A stretch of 64,000 nt of DNA from Tricholomella constricta (GCA_013368375.1 JAACJP010000005.1:1550001-1614000), one strand, 5' to 3'. Positions 20,901 through 31,448 are shown, counted from the stretch's first letter. The notes: generated by a model not told the origin, from the sequence alone. Numbers and translations: made by a program.

Positions 20901-23051
20901 GTCTAGGGCTATTATAAGGCCATCTTGTGAAGTCTCTTCTGCGAACTGTAGCATTAGACGGATGAGTTTAGTTTGGTCGGAGATTTGTCGGCCGGGGATG
21001 AAGCCTGCTTGGCTGGGGTGGATTAGGGAGGGGGCTACATCGGCTAGTCTGGTCGCAAGGCATTTGGTGAACAGTTTGTAGTCCGTGTTAAGGCAGGTGA
21101 TTGGTCTGTAATTCGCGATTTCCGTTCTCTCATTCTTTTTGTAGAGCGGGCACATCCAGCCATCCGCAAATTTCGACTCGGTGGTTAGTCCGAATCGTTG
21201 GATATCATTGAAGACCAAGGTGAGGAGTTTTGCGACGTCGAAGGTCGACTCGTCTCCGCGGGCGTGTTCGTCGATGTGTCTATTGTGAAGGGCTTTCCAC
21301 AGTTCGTTTGTGGCGCCGTCTACTCCGGCTGCGGTGTCGTTCTTTGCACATTTTAGTGCCTCTATTACTTCATCTCTTGTTATTAGGGCTGCCAGGTTGT
21401 TTTTTTGTTCTCTCGTTGCTGTTTTTTCCAGCTTGTTCGTTGACTGGGATATGGCGTCCTCTCTAGTTCCTACTGGGTGTTGGGATCCTTCGTTTTGGAG
21501 TGCGTCATGGTAATTCCTCCCTAAATCCGCCATCTTCTGGGAGTGAGATTCGTAGGTGATTCTGTCGTTCTGTCCGTTCTGAGTCTCGGATCTGAGGGCG
21601 AATATCATGTCTCTCGGCTTGGCGATTTTGTTCGAGGCTGTCCAGTATTTACAGATTGTCTCTCCGTCTAGTCTGTTTCTTACCATGGTGTGTTTCCTTT
21701 TATCCAGGTGTTTTCGCCGTTCTATTGATTGTAATTTATGTTCGATTTCTGCTGACGCGACTTTTAGTTCATCCTCCTCTAGCGAGGAGTCGTTATTCAC
21801 TCTATGGAGGGCGGTTTGCAGGTCCTTAATTTGCCTCTGGATCTTTGGCATGACCATTTTGTCCCTCTGGCGGGCAAGGGATAGCAGGTCTTTTTTAAAT
21901 GATTCGAAGATCTTCTGGGGGTTGTTGACCTCCGATCGCGGGGTGGAAAGGTCTTCTAGTTTGCGTAGGGTTGACAATCCTTCTTTTTTTGCCGTTGCCC
22001 TGAACGTTTTATCCTTTAGTATGTGGATGGGGATTGACCATCTTCCTTTTCCGATCAGGGGCGCGTTCTGGTGGGCTACCTGGGCGGATATCATCTTGTG
22101 GTCTGTCCCTGGGATCCCGGAAGCCTCCATCTTCCATTCTCTGGCTGTTTGTAGAATGCTCGGCGTCACGTACATTCTGTCGAGTCTCGATTGGGATTTC
22201 GTTGCGTCCTGAAGGAAGGAGAAGGCTTTGGTTGTGGGGAAAGTTGTCCTCCAGCCGTCTACTAGGCCTAGTAAAGATTTAAGGTTGACGAGTTCATCTA
22301 CCGCTTCTGGGGGGTCTTCTCGAGCTGGGAGTCTGTCCAGCATGTCTTCGACCATGTTAAAGTCGCCTGTCATGATGTCCACTTTCATTCTTGGGTGGGC
22401 GACTAGGTAGTTGTGGATTTCTTTCCAGAAGTTTGTGTTTTCGTCGCCGTTCGTCAGATTGGGGGCGTAGACTGCGAGTATTGAAATTTGTTCCGCTCTA
22501 TGCCAGTTAGTCTGGATATGGACTGCTCTACCTGGGATGATTTCTGTTATTTTTGCCCCCGTAGCATTTGTCAGGTCTTTATTGAGAACTATTGCTATGC
22601 CTGCTCTACCCGTCGGGTTCACTGGGTCCATAGAGATATGGATTTTCATTCTCTTCGAAAACAATTTTTCCAGTTCATCACGGCGTTCGAAAGTCAGGTG
22701 AGTTTCTTGGACCGTTAGGATCCCGATCCTTTTATCTCGGAGGAGTTGGTTGACATGAAGCCACTTGGATTCGGCTCTACCGCTTCCGGTTGTACGAAAG
22801 CCTCTGATGTTCAGGGAGGCTACTCGTATTGCGGCTTTCGTGTTGTTTTTGCACAGTCTTTCGTTGGATCTGCGATGGTTTCTGTTCGGGCCGTAATTGG
22901 GGCCTGGGGGAGTGTTAGGTGTAGAGGTACCTAGTGTGGGGATTGCCACACTCCCCCCCGCAGGGGGGTAGGACATCGGCTGTCCTGACGCATGATGCTG
23001 GTGACCACCCCTAGTGAAGTCTGGGTTGTCTGGTTCGTCGCAACTGAACAC
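17997..23051 (-). CDS. LINE ORF2: endonuclease - reverse transcriptase - RNase H
   Basis: At least 1684 codons. The N-terminal APE-type endonuclease shows SLNIRGF, ILTVQETHL, MTGDFNMVEDMLDR, SRLDRMYV and GTDHKM, which carry its catalytic Asn, Glu, Asp and His. The reverse transcriptase shows YRPITCLNTDYKLFTKCLA, HPSQAGFIPGRQ, ALDQEKAYDKI, GVRQGDPLSCLLF and the catalytic FADDTTVF. A Cys/His cluster CECHRCVDLKNEQNC..HPHEC follows, then RNase H with ATDGSC, SAELLALKEA, LELDSKYT and VKGHSGHERNEGADTLAD. No stop or frameshift. The printed start is a GTG codon; the same frame stays open upstream to at least about 23220, so the true start is uncertain and could depend on reinitiation after ORF1. Confidence 0.93.
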   Translation of the reverse strand: MFSCDEPDNPDFTRGGHQHHASGQPMSYPPAGGSVAIPTLGTSTPNTPPGPNYGPNRNHRRSNERLCKNNTKAAIRVASLNIRGFRTTGSGRAESKWLHVNQLLRDKRIGILTVQETHLTFERRDELEKLFSKRMKIHISMDPVNPTGRAGIAIVLNKDLTNATGAKITEIIPGRAVHIQTNWHRAEQISILAVYAPNLTNGDENTNFWKEIHNYLVAHPRMKVDIMTGDFNMVEDMLDRLPAREDPPEAVDELVNLKSLLGLVDGWRTTFPTTKAFSFLQDATKSQSRLDRMYVTPSILQTAREWKMEASGIPGTDHKMISAQVAHQNAPLIGKGRWSIPIHILKDKTFRATAKKEGLSTLRKLEDLSTPRSEVNNPQKIFESFKKDLLSLARQRDKMVMPKIQRQIKDLQTALHRVNNDSSLEEDELKVASAEIEHKLQSIERRKHLDKRKHTMVRNRLDGETICKYWTASNKIAKPRDMIFALRSETQNGQNDRITYESHSQKMADLGRNYHDALQNEGSQHPVGTREDAISQSTNKLEKTATREQKNNLAALITRDEVIEALKCAKNDTAAGVDGATNELWKALHNRHIDEHARGDESTFDVAKLLTLVFNDIQRFGLTTESKFADGWMCPLYKKNERTEIANYRPITCLNTDYKLFTKCLATRLADVAPSLIHPSQAGFIPGRQISDQTKLIRLMLQFAEETSQDGLIIALDQEKAYDKIKHDYLWETLKKFDLPDEFIKPIRSLYENAETKIMINGCLSTPWKITRGVRQGDPLSCLLFDLAIEPLAASIRASALEGFVIPGSEERLITNLFADDTTVFMSKNDNFDDLTQILERWCIASGAKFNSGKTEIIPIGSKAFRDSVIGTRKTEPNREEIPAHIHIVQEGEAVRILGAWFGNGFDAETPWSLVLDKIDANLARWERSNPSIEGRRLIINMVVGGMTQYLTQVQGMPPKIEKRLSKTIRSFIWKDKRSPVSESTLFLGTKDGGRALLDIASRNEAIEIMWLKKYLDFSEDRPLWALIADALFARNTPRSESNVDKRTRQNIFLQSWKTSTSEKAGACPDLRRMLKAAKSYNLRTEGLAFSNKTVRLRPIWYHSDADKKIRRLNHGAVSECLKGNHNIRTVGDTETLATTLNTPGHQDNNHCECHRCVDLKNEQNCTHPHECATKAKTLLDTLPEKWDPRRAPDPIEEDQEDAQPPNEEWQTFNGHIISDGPLSNIFRIFTKGQTVGSLPRTLPPLDLGPILQVATDGSCFNNGGDNAFAGAGVFYAHDDDRNLKMKVPKKFSPSNQSAELLALKEAAENAPGNGRLHLELDSKYTIQNVIKSLKKNEDENYTNTSNEYLTRLTVARLRARETVTRMKWVKGHSGHERNEGADTLADIAANLPGAIEPDCTIHPTLQITGMKLSCTTQALAYRAIRRIKSEKNPSTRSRTKKNIELIKDAIDDAFDKRPTSSTIWKSLRNKDLSRTQRYFLWMATHDAYMIGSHWQRDNLSAELKNRALCNSEGSVESMDHILTKCDFPGQALIWSEVEKIWELKRKNTWRQPTLGLILGCMLAEFRNPQGKAMSGCSRLFKLVIIESAYLIWKLRCERTIQNDNRPHSKQEILSRWRKTMNDRLDLDRRLADTKLQNKALKKSLVLDTWSGVLHKENRLPDDWIASPGVLVGISLVNSRTGVG

Positions 23052-23671
23052 GGCACTCGTGCCGCCTTCCCTCTCATTCGAGGGGCCAATAGAATTAGTC
23101 CTGGGATGGGTGTCGTCCGGGGTTCCGCCTGTTTCTCCTTCCGGTCCATCGTCGGGGGGATCGGCGGCGTGATCATCATCCCCTCCGGAGTGGAAGGGAG
23201 GTTGACCGTTGCCAAGTTCGTGACCTGTGGAAAGGGGGGGGGTTAGTGTAGTAGCGGTTGTGAGGACTCACCTAGCGTACAACCAGGGGCTAGGATCGCC
23301 ACCCTTGTGACCCAGGGGTGGATTGGGGGACGTTGTTAACAGGCAAGGAAGCGTGGAGGGGCACACACCTGGTCTGTTAGCTTAAGCAGGACTGCTGCAC
23401 GGCATCGTCCTCTAATGTTTATAGACTGCCGTTTGTTTCCTCCTTGGTACGTGGAGGGGTGTATCTCGTAGCTTACCTGTGCTGCGGGCAGCCAGTAAAT
23501 TCATCTACGGGGTGATACTACGTTTATTGGGGTTCCGTGTCGCTTTCGTATTTTAAGGATCGTATTTGCGGAAAATTGTGGCCTCTCCCACAAGAGAACG
23601 GAAAGACGGCATTTTGCCTATGCGATTCGGGGTATACTACGTTTTTGGGAACAAGTAAAAAAAGGGGGGGG

Positions 23672-25096
23672 CTAGTTGTTATCGCTGACTACTCCCCGGC
23701 CGCGTCCACGCATGCCTCGGCCCCTGCCGCGGGATCGGCCTCTGCTGCGGTTGCCTCTCGTGTAGGAGGAGGGGGTGGTGGAGCTGTCGGATGGGTCTGC
23801 GCAGGGTTGGGTGGAGACCTCTTGTCGCTTGGGGCCGAGCCACCTGGGGATGTCCATGTAGGGACATATAGCCCTCGGGTGGTCAGTTGACTTACAGCCG
23901 GCGCACTGGAAGGCCGAGTCGCCTTTGAGAGGGCGGCCTATACCATAGTCGTCTGAGATGTACGAGAGGTTCCGGATCATGTTAATGAGGGAGTAGTAGT
24001 CGGCGAGGGAGAGGCTCAATGGTTTTCCGAAATAGATGTTCCAGACTACCTGGGGGCCGAACTTGGTACGGAGACCGTCGGGGGTGGAGAGACGTTGTAC
24101 AGTGAACCCTTTCGCGAAGATGGAACGGAACGCTTCGTTTACCGCGCCGGCGTCCTGGGGAGCCGTGAGGTTATCGTGGAGGAAATGTGCGACCTCCGGG
24201 TTACGGGAGAGGATAGACCGGACGAAATCTGCGGCAGCCTCGTGGGACCTCGGGGTGAGGGGGTACGTCAGATCACAGAGAGACATGATAAAGAAGGGGA
24301 TGGGGGGGTCGTATGGGACGACAAACACGGTGATATCTTCGGTGGCGATGACGTATCTGTTCTCGAGGACGTCCGCCGCGTATTGGCTGATGTTCCAGAT
24401 AAGGAAGTGGAAGGGGGGTTGGATGCGCCCATTGATGATGTTCATGCGTACGGGGGGGGCGATCACGGCTTCCTCAGCGTCTACGACCTTCCCGATGAGT
24501 TTGCGGATGAGGGCGACCGTGTCTGAGGCTTGGGGGTCGTAATTCCCGTCGTAGGTCCTAAACCATACTTTTGGGCCCGGCTTGTTCTGCCAGCGCCAGA
24601 GGATGTCCGAGGTGAGGTTGTATGAAGGGGCATAGCGGAGGTGGACAACGGGGAAACCACCGGGGGGGACTGGGTTGCAAACCAGGCCTTTGTCGTTCTT
24701 TTCTAGGCCTTCTTCGACGATCGTAGCCCATGGGAGGTTCGCGTCATGGAGAAATTGAAGGGAATCGAGGGAGCTGGCTCGCGGCGTAGGGGTGCCCTGT
24801 TGGTCGTTCGGGGGGGGCGTGGGGCTCGAGATGACCTGCATGGGGTTGCGAGGTTGTGGGGTGGGGGATTCCGGGAGAGGGGTTCTCGAGGTTTGGGCAC
24901 GCGGTCCTTTGGAGGTCGGCTGAGGTGGGACGTGAGATATTGGTGGTGGGTTATGGGTTGGGTCACTTACCCTGCTATTGGGGAGCTGGTTGTTCGCTCC
25001 CGGTGGGGGGAGGGGAGGGAAGCCGTCTTCGAAAGGTTGGTTGATGGGGGGGCTCGTGAGGGCGTCTCCGAACGGGTCGTCGTCTTGGGACATCAT
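23672..25096 (-). CDS. LINE ORF1: nucleic-acid-binding protein with zinc knuckle
   Basis: 474 codons starting MMSQDDDPFGDALTSPP. The first 130 residues are Pro-rich and probably disordered. A central folded part (TIVEEGLEKNDKGL, VWFRTYDGNYDPQASDTVAL, FHFLIWNISQYAADVLENRY) is not assigned to a named domain. The C-terminus has one CCHC knuckle (CAGCKSTDHPRAIC) followed by an RGR-rich RNA-binding tail (GRSRGRGRGMRGRGRG). This is the arrangement expected of an ORF1 RNA chaperone that coats the LINE transcript. It is co-oriented with and upstream of ORF2. Confidence 0.85.
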   Translation of the reverse strand: MMSQDDDPFGDALTSPPINQPFEDGFPPLPPPGANNQLPNSRVSDPTHNPPPISHVPPQPTSKGPRAQTSRTPLPESPTPQPRNPMQVISSPTPPPNDQQGTPTPRASSLDSLQFLHDANLPWATIVEEGLEKNDKGLVCNPVPPGGFPVVHLRYAPSYNLTSDILWRWQNKPGPKVWFRTYDGNYDPQASDTVALIRKLIGKVVDAEEAVIAPPVRMNIINGRIQPPFHFLIWNISQYAADVLENRYVIATEDITVFVVPYDPPIPFFIMSLCDLTYPLTPRSHEAAADFVRSILSRNPEVAHFLHDNLTAPQDAGAVNEAFRSIFAKGFTVQRLSTPDGLRTKFGPQVVWNIYFGKPLSLSLADYYSLINMIRNLSYISDDYGIGRPLKGDSAFQCAGCKSTDHPRAICPYMDIPRWLGPKRQEVSTQPCADPSDSSTTPSSYTRGNRSRGRSRGRGRGMRGRGRGVVSDNN

Positions 25097-25450
25097 CGGG
25101 TCAAAGGTGGGTGGGAAAACTGACCCCAGGTTGGAGTCGCGGCGTGGTTTCTGAGCGAGGCGTGGTTGGTCGCCTTCGATCCTCGTCGGGCTTCCGTCCG
25201 GGGGACGTTTGTTCGAGTCTTTTAACTTCGTGAGGGTTGCCAGTTTGGAGCGTGAATAATGGGAAGAGGTGATAACAGATTTGCAGCCAAGATATTTACT
25301 GTAGCGGGGTAGTTCTCATATAATGGTGTGTCTACTTATGTAATCGGAACCACTTTGGTCTTAGTTCAGGTTCCCATAGCGGGGTTGGGGGGTGGCGGTC
25401 ATCCCTGGGTCTAGACGTCCGGGCTCAGTCTACCGTTGATTGGGAACGAA

Positions 25451-25816
25451 CTAGGGATGGCTTACCCTCGCGCCCCTAATGTGTTTGATGAAGTTCTGCC
25501 CGTCAAGGAGGAGGAACTGGGTGGGGATTCGGACGGAGGTGCTTTCCATCGGGAGGTCGGAGACGTTAAGGTGGGCCCATTCCAGACGTCCCGAGGGGAG
25601 GATTCCATCGATGACCACGAAGGTCTGGAACAGTTCGCCTTTCCGTCCTGCCTCCCTTGCGAGAATTACGATTATGTCACCGATCCGTGCGGGTTCTGGG
25701 GATAGGAAGTCTACGCATTGCCATTCGAGGTGCCACTCCCCGTCATTACGGAGGAAGAGGGAGGGGATGGCGACCATTGTGACGATCTTGGCGGGCAGGG
25801 GGGTTTGTTGGGACAT
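25451..25816 (-). CDS. Small third ORF in the LINE 5' region (unknown function)
   Basis: 121 codons starting MSQQTPLPAKIVTMVAIPSL. The sequence looks like a compact globular protein, with alternating hydrophobic residues (EWQCVDFLSPEPARIGDIIV, LFQTFVVIDGILPSGRLEWA) and no low-complexity stretch. It lies upstream of ORF1 on the same strand and ends about 350 bp before it. Most fungal LINEs are described with two ORFs, so this could be an extra element-encoded protein. No domain recognised. Confidence 0.55.
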   Translation of the reverse strand: MSQQTPLPAKIVTMVAIPSLFLRNDGEWHLEWQCVDFLSPEPARIGDIIVILAREAGRKGELFQTFVVIDGILPSGRLEWAHLNVSDLPMESTSVRIPTQFLLLDGQNFIKHIRGARVSHP

Positions 25817-26452
25817 AGTGGGTAGGGGGTTTGTGAAGAATTGTGGGAGGCCTGTTGGGGTAGGTTTATCTGGTTTGCTTTTTTATTTATGGGGGCTAGT
25901 GGCATGTTCTTACGTTATTTTAACGGCTTAAGGTTAGCGCCTATGGGGCGTGGTGGCTCGGACGGCGATCAGCTTTTATGAGGGTGGTGGGATTGGGGAG
26001 CAGGGTTCAATTACTTTTTCTGGAAGAGATGGACCTTGGGGCTGGTAGTGATAAAATAGTGGAGGGGAAGGAGTGTGAGGGCAGTCTCTACGGTCTCGTG
26101 AGCCGGGTCAGCGGTATTTCGGGGCGTAGTAGCGTGCGTGGGCGGATGTATGTACGTAGGGCTGCAGTTTTAAAGATACTTTGGGGAATTCTCGTGTGCC
26201 TGGGGAGATGACACGAGTTCATCGATGAGGGATCGATAAGTTTTTCGTTTCCGGGCTCGTTTCCTGGTACGAGGCGCAGGGCGGGAGGAGGGGGGACTGG
26301 GAGCTCGCCTTCTGAAGCCTTGGTGGGTACACCTCGTGTACCCTTCCTATCGTACGTAGGAACGACGGGTTTTACACCACCACGTCGGCACCGCCATGTA
26401 CTTGGCGTGTGACTTTACTCGACCACATGGTGGTTCGAGTCCAAGCAGTCCC

Positions 26453-26469
26453 TCAATAAAACATTCTTT
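26453..26469 (+). repeat. Target-site duplication of the LINE, right copy
   Basis: Exact repeat of 17775-17791. It lies 78 bp upstream of the GH5 start codon. A TATA-like ATATAAAC follows at about 26489, so the LINE entered just upstream of the core promoter of that gene. Confidence 0.88.
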
Positions 26470-26547
26470 ATACGCAGTCACTACAATATAAACCCAGGAA
26501 TTTGTTGGCTAGCCCCAACCTATACCCTCTCGTCTTCCTTTAAACTA

Positions 26548-29500
26548 ATGTCTTCTGACCTTGACGCCTCCTTCGTGCTCGTCGGGGACAAGCCAACCCT
26601 TGCAACGGCCGACGGGCATCCCCCCTCTTTAGAATCCAAGCAGGTCAGTTCGGCTTGTGCATTGCGTTCATTTTCAGTGGGTGTGCTTGAGCTCTCAGGT
26701 ACTATATAGGCACACCCGTCATTCAGCGACTCCTATCGGCCTGGATCTGTGCCTACTTATGCGCACGACTGGTCGGAGCGCGGGACTGGAGGGGCCTTGA
26801 GGACACATGGGAGACACTTTGTCGATGCGTACGGACGCGTTTGTTCGCTGCGAGGAGTGAATTTGTCTGGATGCTGCAAGGCGTGAGTTCACCCTTCATG
26901 ACGGCAGTGATCGACTGAACGAACGAGCGAACGAACAAAGCCCCGTAAACGATAACCACGAAGCATTCCCAGATGATGCCGAATCGGTCACATTCGTCGG
27001 ACGTCCGTTTCCCCTCGAAGAGGCTCCCGAGCACTTTGCGCGTCTCCGCAGATGGGGTCTTACATTCAGTGCGTCCCAGCACTTCACCACATTTCTGCGC
27101 CCGGCTCACGATCTCGCACCTTCTAGTTCGGTTCCTCGTAACATGGGAGGCAGTCGAGCATGCAGGCCCGTACGTTAACTTACCTCCTTGTCCTACATTG
27201 ACCCTAATCGAGTCTCATCACCTATAGGGGCATCTACGACATGGAATATCTGACCTACGTGCGCAATCTGCTCTCTCTGCTGCCTCAGTACGGCTTGACG
27301 GCGTTTGTATCAATCCACCAAGACGTCTGGTCACGCTATTCCGGAGGTTCCGGTGCCCCGGCCTGGACGCTCGAGCTCGCGGGATTCGATCTCAGCGCCC
27401 TGGAGGAGACCGGCGCAGCGTGGTTGGTGGGGGTGAAGGGCGGTGGACATGATGAGTCGGAGCGCGGCGTGTGGCCGTGTGGGTATACCAAACTGGCTGC
27501 GGCGACGATGGCGTGAGTGATTCTATCACCTTTCGCGTCTCAGCTCAGCACTCATGGCGATGGATGGTGGGTAGCACGCTGTTCTGGGCTGGTGATACGT
27601 TCGCACCAAAGTTGTTGATCAAGGATAAGGATGGGGCGTCCGTTCCAATCCAACAGTTCTTGCAGAATGCGTATCTTGCGATGTCAGAGATGTTGGCCCG
27701 GACAGTAGGCGATTTGGATGGTGTGCTCGGCTTCGAGGTTTTCTTTCTTCCTCTCATCGCTGCCATTGGTGCTTACTTATATACAGATGATGAACGAACC
27801 ACATAGAGGCTACATAGATCTTCAATCATTCCACTTCTTTGATTACAACACTGATCTTCACCTCTCTTACTGCCGTACGTCCACCTCCTCTGGCTCACTC
27901 CCATTTGTTGACGTGAATGTTCTGTAGCGACTGCATTCCAGTCCTTCCAATTGGGTGCGGGCCACCCAACAGAAGTCGCCGTCTGGACGCGTTCCTTCCC
28001 CATGCCGACACGCAAGACGTCGCACGTCGTGCTCAACCCTAACGGGCGCAAGGTCTGGCGACCCGATGGCCCGTCCCAGGGCAAGTGTATCTGGGAGCTG
28101 CACGATGTATGGGGATGGTGCGTCAATAAGGACGAGGGAGTCGTTCTGCGCGAGAATTACTTCATCAATAATCCCTCGACGGGGAAGAAGGTGTGTTGAT
28201 TTTCCCTTCTTTATCTTAGGACACCGAGGTGTGTCATACATTTTCTCGGTGCGGTAGATCGACTGGTATACCGACTTTTATTACCCATTCCTCGGTAAAT
28301 GGACGGAGCGTGTCAGAGGCGTGTCCTCGCCAGATAAAATTCTTTTTGTGGAGCCTATACCCAATGAGGTACGTTTCATCGTCATCATTTCCTTGTACAT
28401 CCGCAGATCTCCTGCATCTGTAGTATTGCCCCAAATCTTGGACTCCCGAGTATCAAGTGCCGAATATGGTCTACGCCCCGCATTGGTAAGTTTGGTCATT
28501 TGTTGTGGACGGCTTCGCTTCTAATGATCTTTTCAGGTATGACCTCAACGCTCTTTTCACCAAAGCCTTCGGAGACTTCACCGTCAATGTACAAGGCCTA
28601 TCCAGGGTACGTTCCCCGAAGACCGATTCTCCATCTACATATGCTAATGATAAACTCCTAGGGGATGTTCCCCCTGAAAGCCTTCTATTGGGGCCAGCAA
28701 GGCGCTCGCGATAATTACAGTTTGCAAATCCGCAACCTCGTTGAGGCCAGTTATTCGTCCATAGGGGAGAAGCCTGTCATTATCGGTGAATGTGGAATAC
28801 CCATGGATATGAAGTACGTGTATACCTGGGCCCTCTAAAGTACTCATCTGATGGTGTCGTGTGTGCAGTCAGAAGGAGGCTTTCCAGACGGAGGACTTTA
28901 CATGGCAGGTACGCATGATGGATGCGATGCTGACAGGCCTCGAGCGGTCGCTCATTGGGTTCACGTATGTCGCATTGCCTCATTCCTTTCAGAGCCTTCT
29001 CTCTAATGAAAGGACCGGCTCAACAGGCTGTGGAACTACAACCCTTCAAACAACGACCAATACGGCGACGACTGGAATGGCGAGAACTTCTCTTGGTTCA
29101 GCCGTAAACGCGCTCTTCCTCCATCCCTGCTCTTTTACGACCAAGACGCTCCCTCACTCGATAACGGCGCTCGTATCCTTCCAGCCATCGTTCGTCCATA
29201 CCCCGCCAAGGTCGCCGGCGTTCCTCTCAAGTTTGAATACGAGATGACGACGGGCACGTTTACCTTAGAATGGGGCAACACTACCACTGAAGGCGATGGC
29301 TCCGCGGCGGAGGCAACGGTATCCAGCGTCCCTCGCTCGGGGCATCCCAAACTCACGTCGTGCGAAACGGAGATCTTCGTCCCCTCACTGCTCACAGTGG
29401 GCAGGAAGCTCATCGTCCAGGGGCTCGACCGCGCAGACACGTATGTCCACGATGAACGTCGCCAGACGTTATTTATCGTCACGCGAAACATGGACGCAGG

Positions 29501-29666
29501 CTGTGTGCATAGAGTGACTGTCTCGCTTAATCCCCCTCTCATACCTCCCTTCGAGGTCAACGACTTTTGGTCTGACTTCGGGCCGCGCATATATGCTCTG
29601 CTACTTGTTGTTATTGGAATTGTGCTTTTTGGACTTCTTACTGTTTATGGACCTCAGGCGTCATAG
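26548..29666 (+). CDS. GH5 glycosidase, glucocerebrosidase/sterylglucosidase-like (EGCrP type)
   Basis: Membrane-linked hydrolase of glucosylceramide or steryl-glucoside type, inferred from family features. It starts MSSDLDASFVLVGDKPTLAT. Exons give HFVDAYGRVCSLRGVNLSGC, FVGRPFPLEEAPEHFARLRR, WGLTFIRFLVTWEAVEHAGP and YGLTAFVSIHQDVWSRYSGG. The acid/base Glu is in MMNEPHRGYI (27789-27803) and the nucleophile Glu in IIGECGIPMD (about 28780-28803). FTLWNYNPSNNDQYGDDWNG is a further family block. A C-terminal hydrophobic segment (IYALLLVVIGIVLFGLLTVY) probably anchors it to a membrane. It has about ten short introns. The LINE insertion next to its promoter may affect expression. Confidence 0.87.
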
Positions 29667-30111
29667 TGTATTCACTCGTTACTTATATCATGCGAAGGAC
29701 TTTATAATTGGGCCACGGCGTCTCCTAATCGCAAAAGTCTGCAACCCTAGTGTCCTTGAATTTAACTAGAGCTCTCTCACATCTTCAAGTCTAACTTCAA
29801 GTCTGAGGCTTCGTTCTCTACTTATCGACCACGACGATGCGGCCGTTGGGTGTCTTCACACCGAGGACATGGGGTGTAAACCCAGATCAGATATTAATGA
29901 AGTGACTCGGAATCACTTGCTATCGCAACTGGCCTTAGGTAGCATTTGAGTTTTTTGACGAAAAGGGGTCGAATCATAGCAATGATTTGCTCTGCCCTGC
30001 TCTGAGGCGATTGACAGATGTGACAACGACAAATATTACAATGTATGATTGGATAAATGAAGTGCGTAGATGGTTCCATGTAGAAACTTCACACCGTCTT
30101 AAGCCTCTCCA
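29667..30111. other. Intergenic, convergent gene ends
   Basis: Region between the stops of the GH5 gene (plus) and the Clp1-like gene (minus). Presumed 3' UTRs and terminators; no further feature seen. Confidence 0.6.
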
Positions 30112-31448
30112 TCATTCCTCCAGGTCAATAGCACTCCGAATCCTGGCCTGGCAAGAAACCGACCTTATCAGCACATCTCGATAGATATCTAGTTCGTTCC
30201 ACAAAGGCTTTGCGAAATATCCGATGTGCTCGAAGTTGTCTCGCAAGGCGTTGAGCAGCGCAACCGTATGCAGAATCGGATCCGGGCCGTCACTATCAAT
30301 GAAGGCAGGCGATTGGGCTGCCTCAGCAATCTCCACAGCAACAGACTTGATGGTCCTCTTGTACTGGAAGCCTCCGAAAAGGGCGTCGTGGTACGAGGAG
30401 CCGAGGCTCTCCACACTAGAGTTCGATCCTGAACCCGAAATAAGCATACCTAGAAGCTGCAGAGGCACCTTCGCAATGTTCCTGGAGTCGCTGATGGACG
30501 ACACGGTGCTGAGTTCCGAGTTGACTTCAGGAAAGGGGTGCATAAGATCTCGAATCCATTCCGGGATGAGCTTTCGGAAAAGCTCTGCCTGGTTCTGGGT
30601 GTGCAGGTACACGACGAGTTCAGGGAACGTCTCCAGGTGGGGGACGTACATGAGTACACGAGGGAGCTCCTTATGAAGACGAGGAGGAAGGACTGGGACG
30701 GCGGGAGCGAGGTTGGGTACGTTGAGAACAAACAAAAGGTCGTTGACGGGAAGCTCCACGACATTAGAGAGGGTGGACAATTTACGCCGCAAGGGTCTCC
30801 TCCCTCCGCCTTTGACTGGCCGATACACACGCGAGGACCCAGGACTGGAGTGGACGATAAGGATGTGAGTGGGCCCAAGAGGCCGTGGCGAGATGAGCTT
30901 TTCGGCTGAGCAGAGCACTACGCTACCCCAGACGTCAATGTCGTTGTCACCGTGAGGTGAAGGCCGGTAGAAACGGCTGTCAATGCCCGACATCGAATTT
31001 GAGAACGGCGAGATGGAGGACGTGGATAACACACGCCGAAGGATATGAATTTCTTTCTTCTTCAAGTTTGAGGTGGTGGTTTCGTTCGGCATGGAAGGAC
31101 CCCCGCGAATTAGCGTAGATATCCGGGAGTTTCCATCTCGTAAGTTGGCGTTGATACGTTTGCGATTGCGATAAAGCCAGTGGCTGTAGTTGAGCCCAAG
31201 TTAACTGGCTGAAAGTGCAAGAAGGTGATAAAGATTGACCTAGCAGCAGGGCCAATGCGTATCTTGAGGATCTGCCTCAGCTCGTCGATGCTTTTGTTGC
31301 TCATGAGCAGTGCCTCACGGTCCGGAGCTACATCCAAGATAATTTCTCGATTAACTTCTCGTTCTCTGGGGTGTGCATGAGGGCGGTTTGGCCAAGGGCC
31401 GCTCGGAAGAAGGGCGATGGTCTGAGGTGACGCGTAGAAGGCTGGCAT
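30112..31448 (-). CDS. Clp1-like protein (clampless1 family, basidiomycete)
   Basis: In Coprinopsis and Ustilago, Clp1 is needed for clamp-cell and dikaryon development; the function here is inferred. The start chosen is MPAFYASPQTIALLPSGPWP. Blocks fitting the family are REIILDVAPDREALLMSNKS, IDELRQILKIRIGPAA, then GPTHILIVHSSPG, ELPVNDLLFVLNVPNLAPAV, PRVLMYVPHLETFPELVVYL and HTQNQAELFRKLIPEWIRDL. A 58-bp intron (GTGTGTTATC to CATTGACAG) joins LEEERNSYPSA to RFYRPSPHGDNDIDVWG. The upstream intron near 31230 has unclear borders. It ends RSAIDLEE with stop at 30112-30114. The name rests on remembered family patterns, not on a search. Confidence 0.55.

Larger units (their letters stand above)
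17792..26452 (-). mobile_element. Full-length Tad1/I-type LINE retrotransposon
   Basis: Non-LTR retrotransposon of about 8.66 kb on the minus strand. Its 3' end is the poly(A) tail, seen as a T run ending at 17817 on the plus strand; its 5' end is at 26452. A 17-bp target-site duplication brackets it. It carries an ORF2 with endonuclease, reverse transcriptase and RNase H, an ORF1 with a zinc knuckle and an RGR-rich tail, and a small extra frame upstream. All three frames are free of stops and the duplication is perfect, so this is a recent, possibly still active copy. Segments without an ORF are the 3' UTR (17818-17996), the ORF1-ORF2 spacer (about 23.2-23.67 kb) and the 5' UTR (25817-26452). 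Confidence 0.92.

Noticed and set aside
19825..22212. Long plus-strand frames opposite LINE ORF2
   Set aside because: They are antisense shadows of the 1684-codon ORF2, which has clear catalytic motifs.
26430..26452. tRNA-like B box GGTTCGAGTCC near the LINE 5' end
   Set aside because: The T-stem does not pair over five bases and no acceptor stem or A box could be placed; probably chance.
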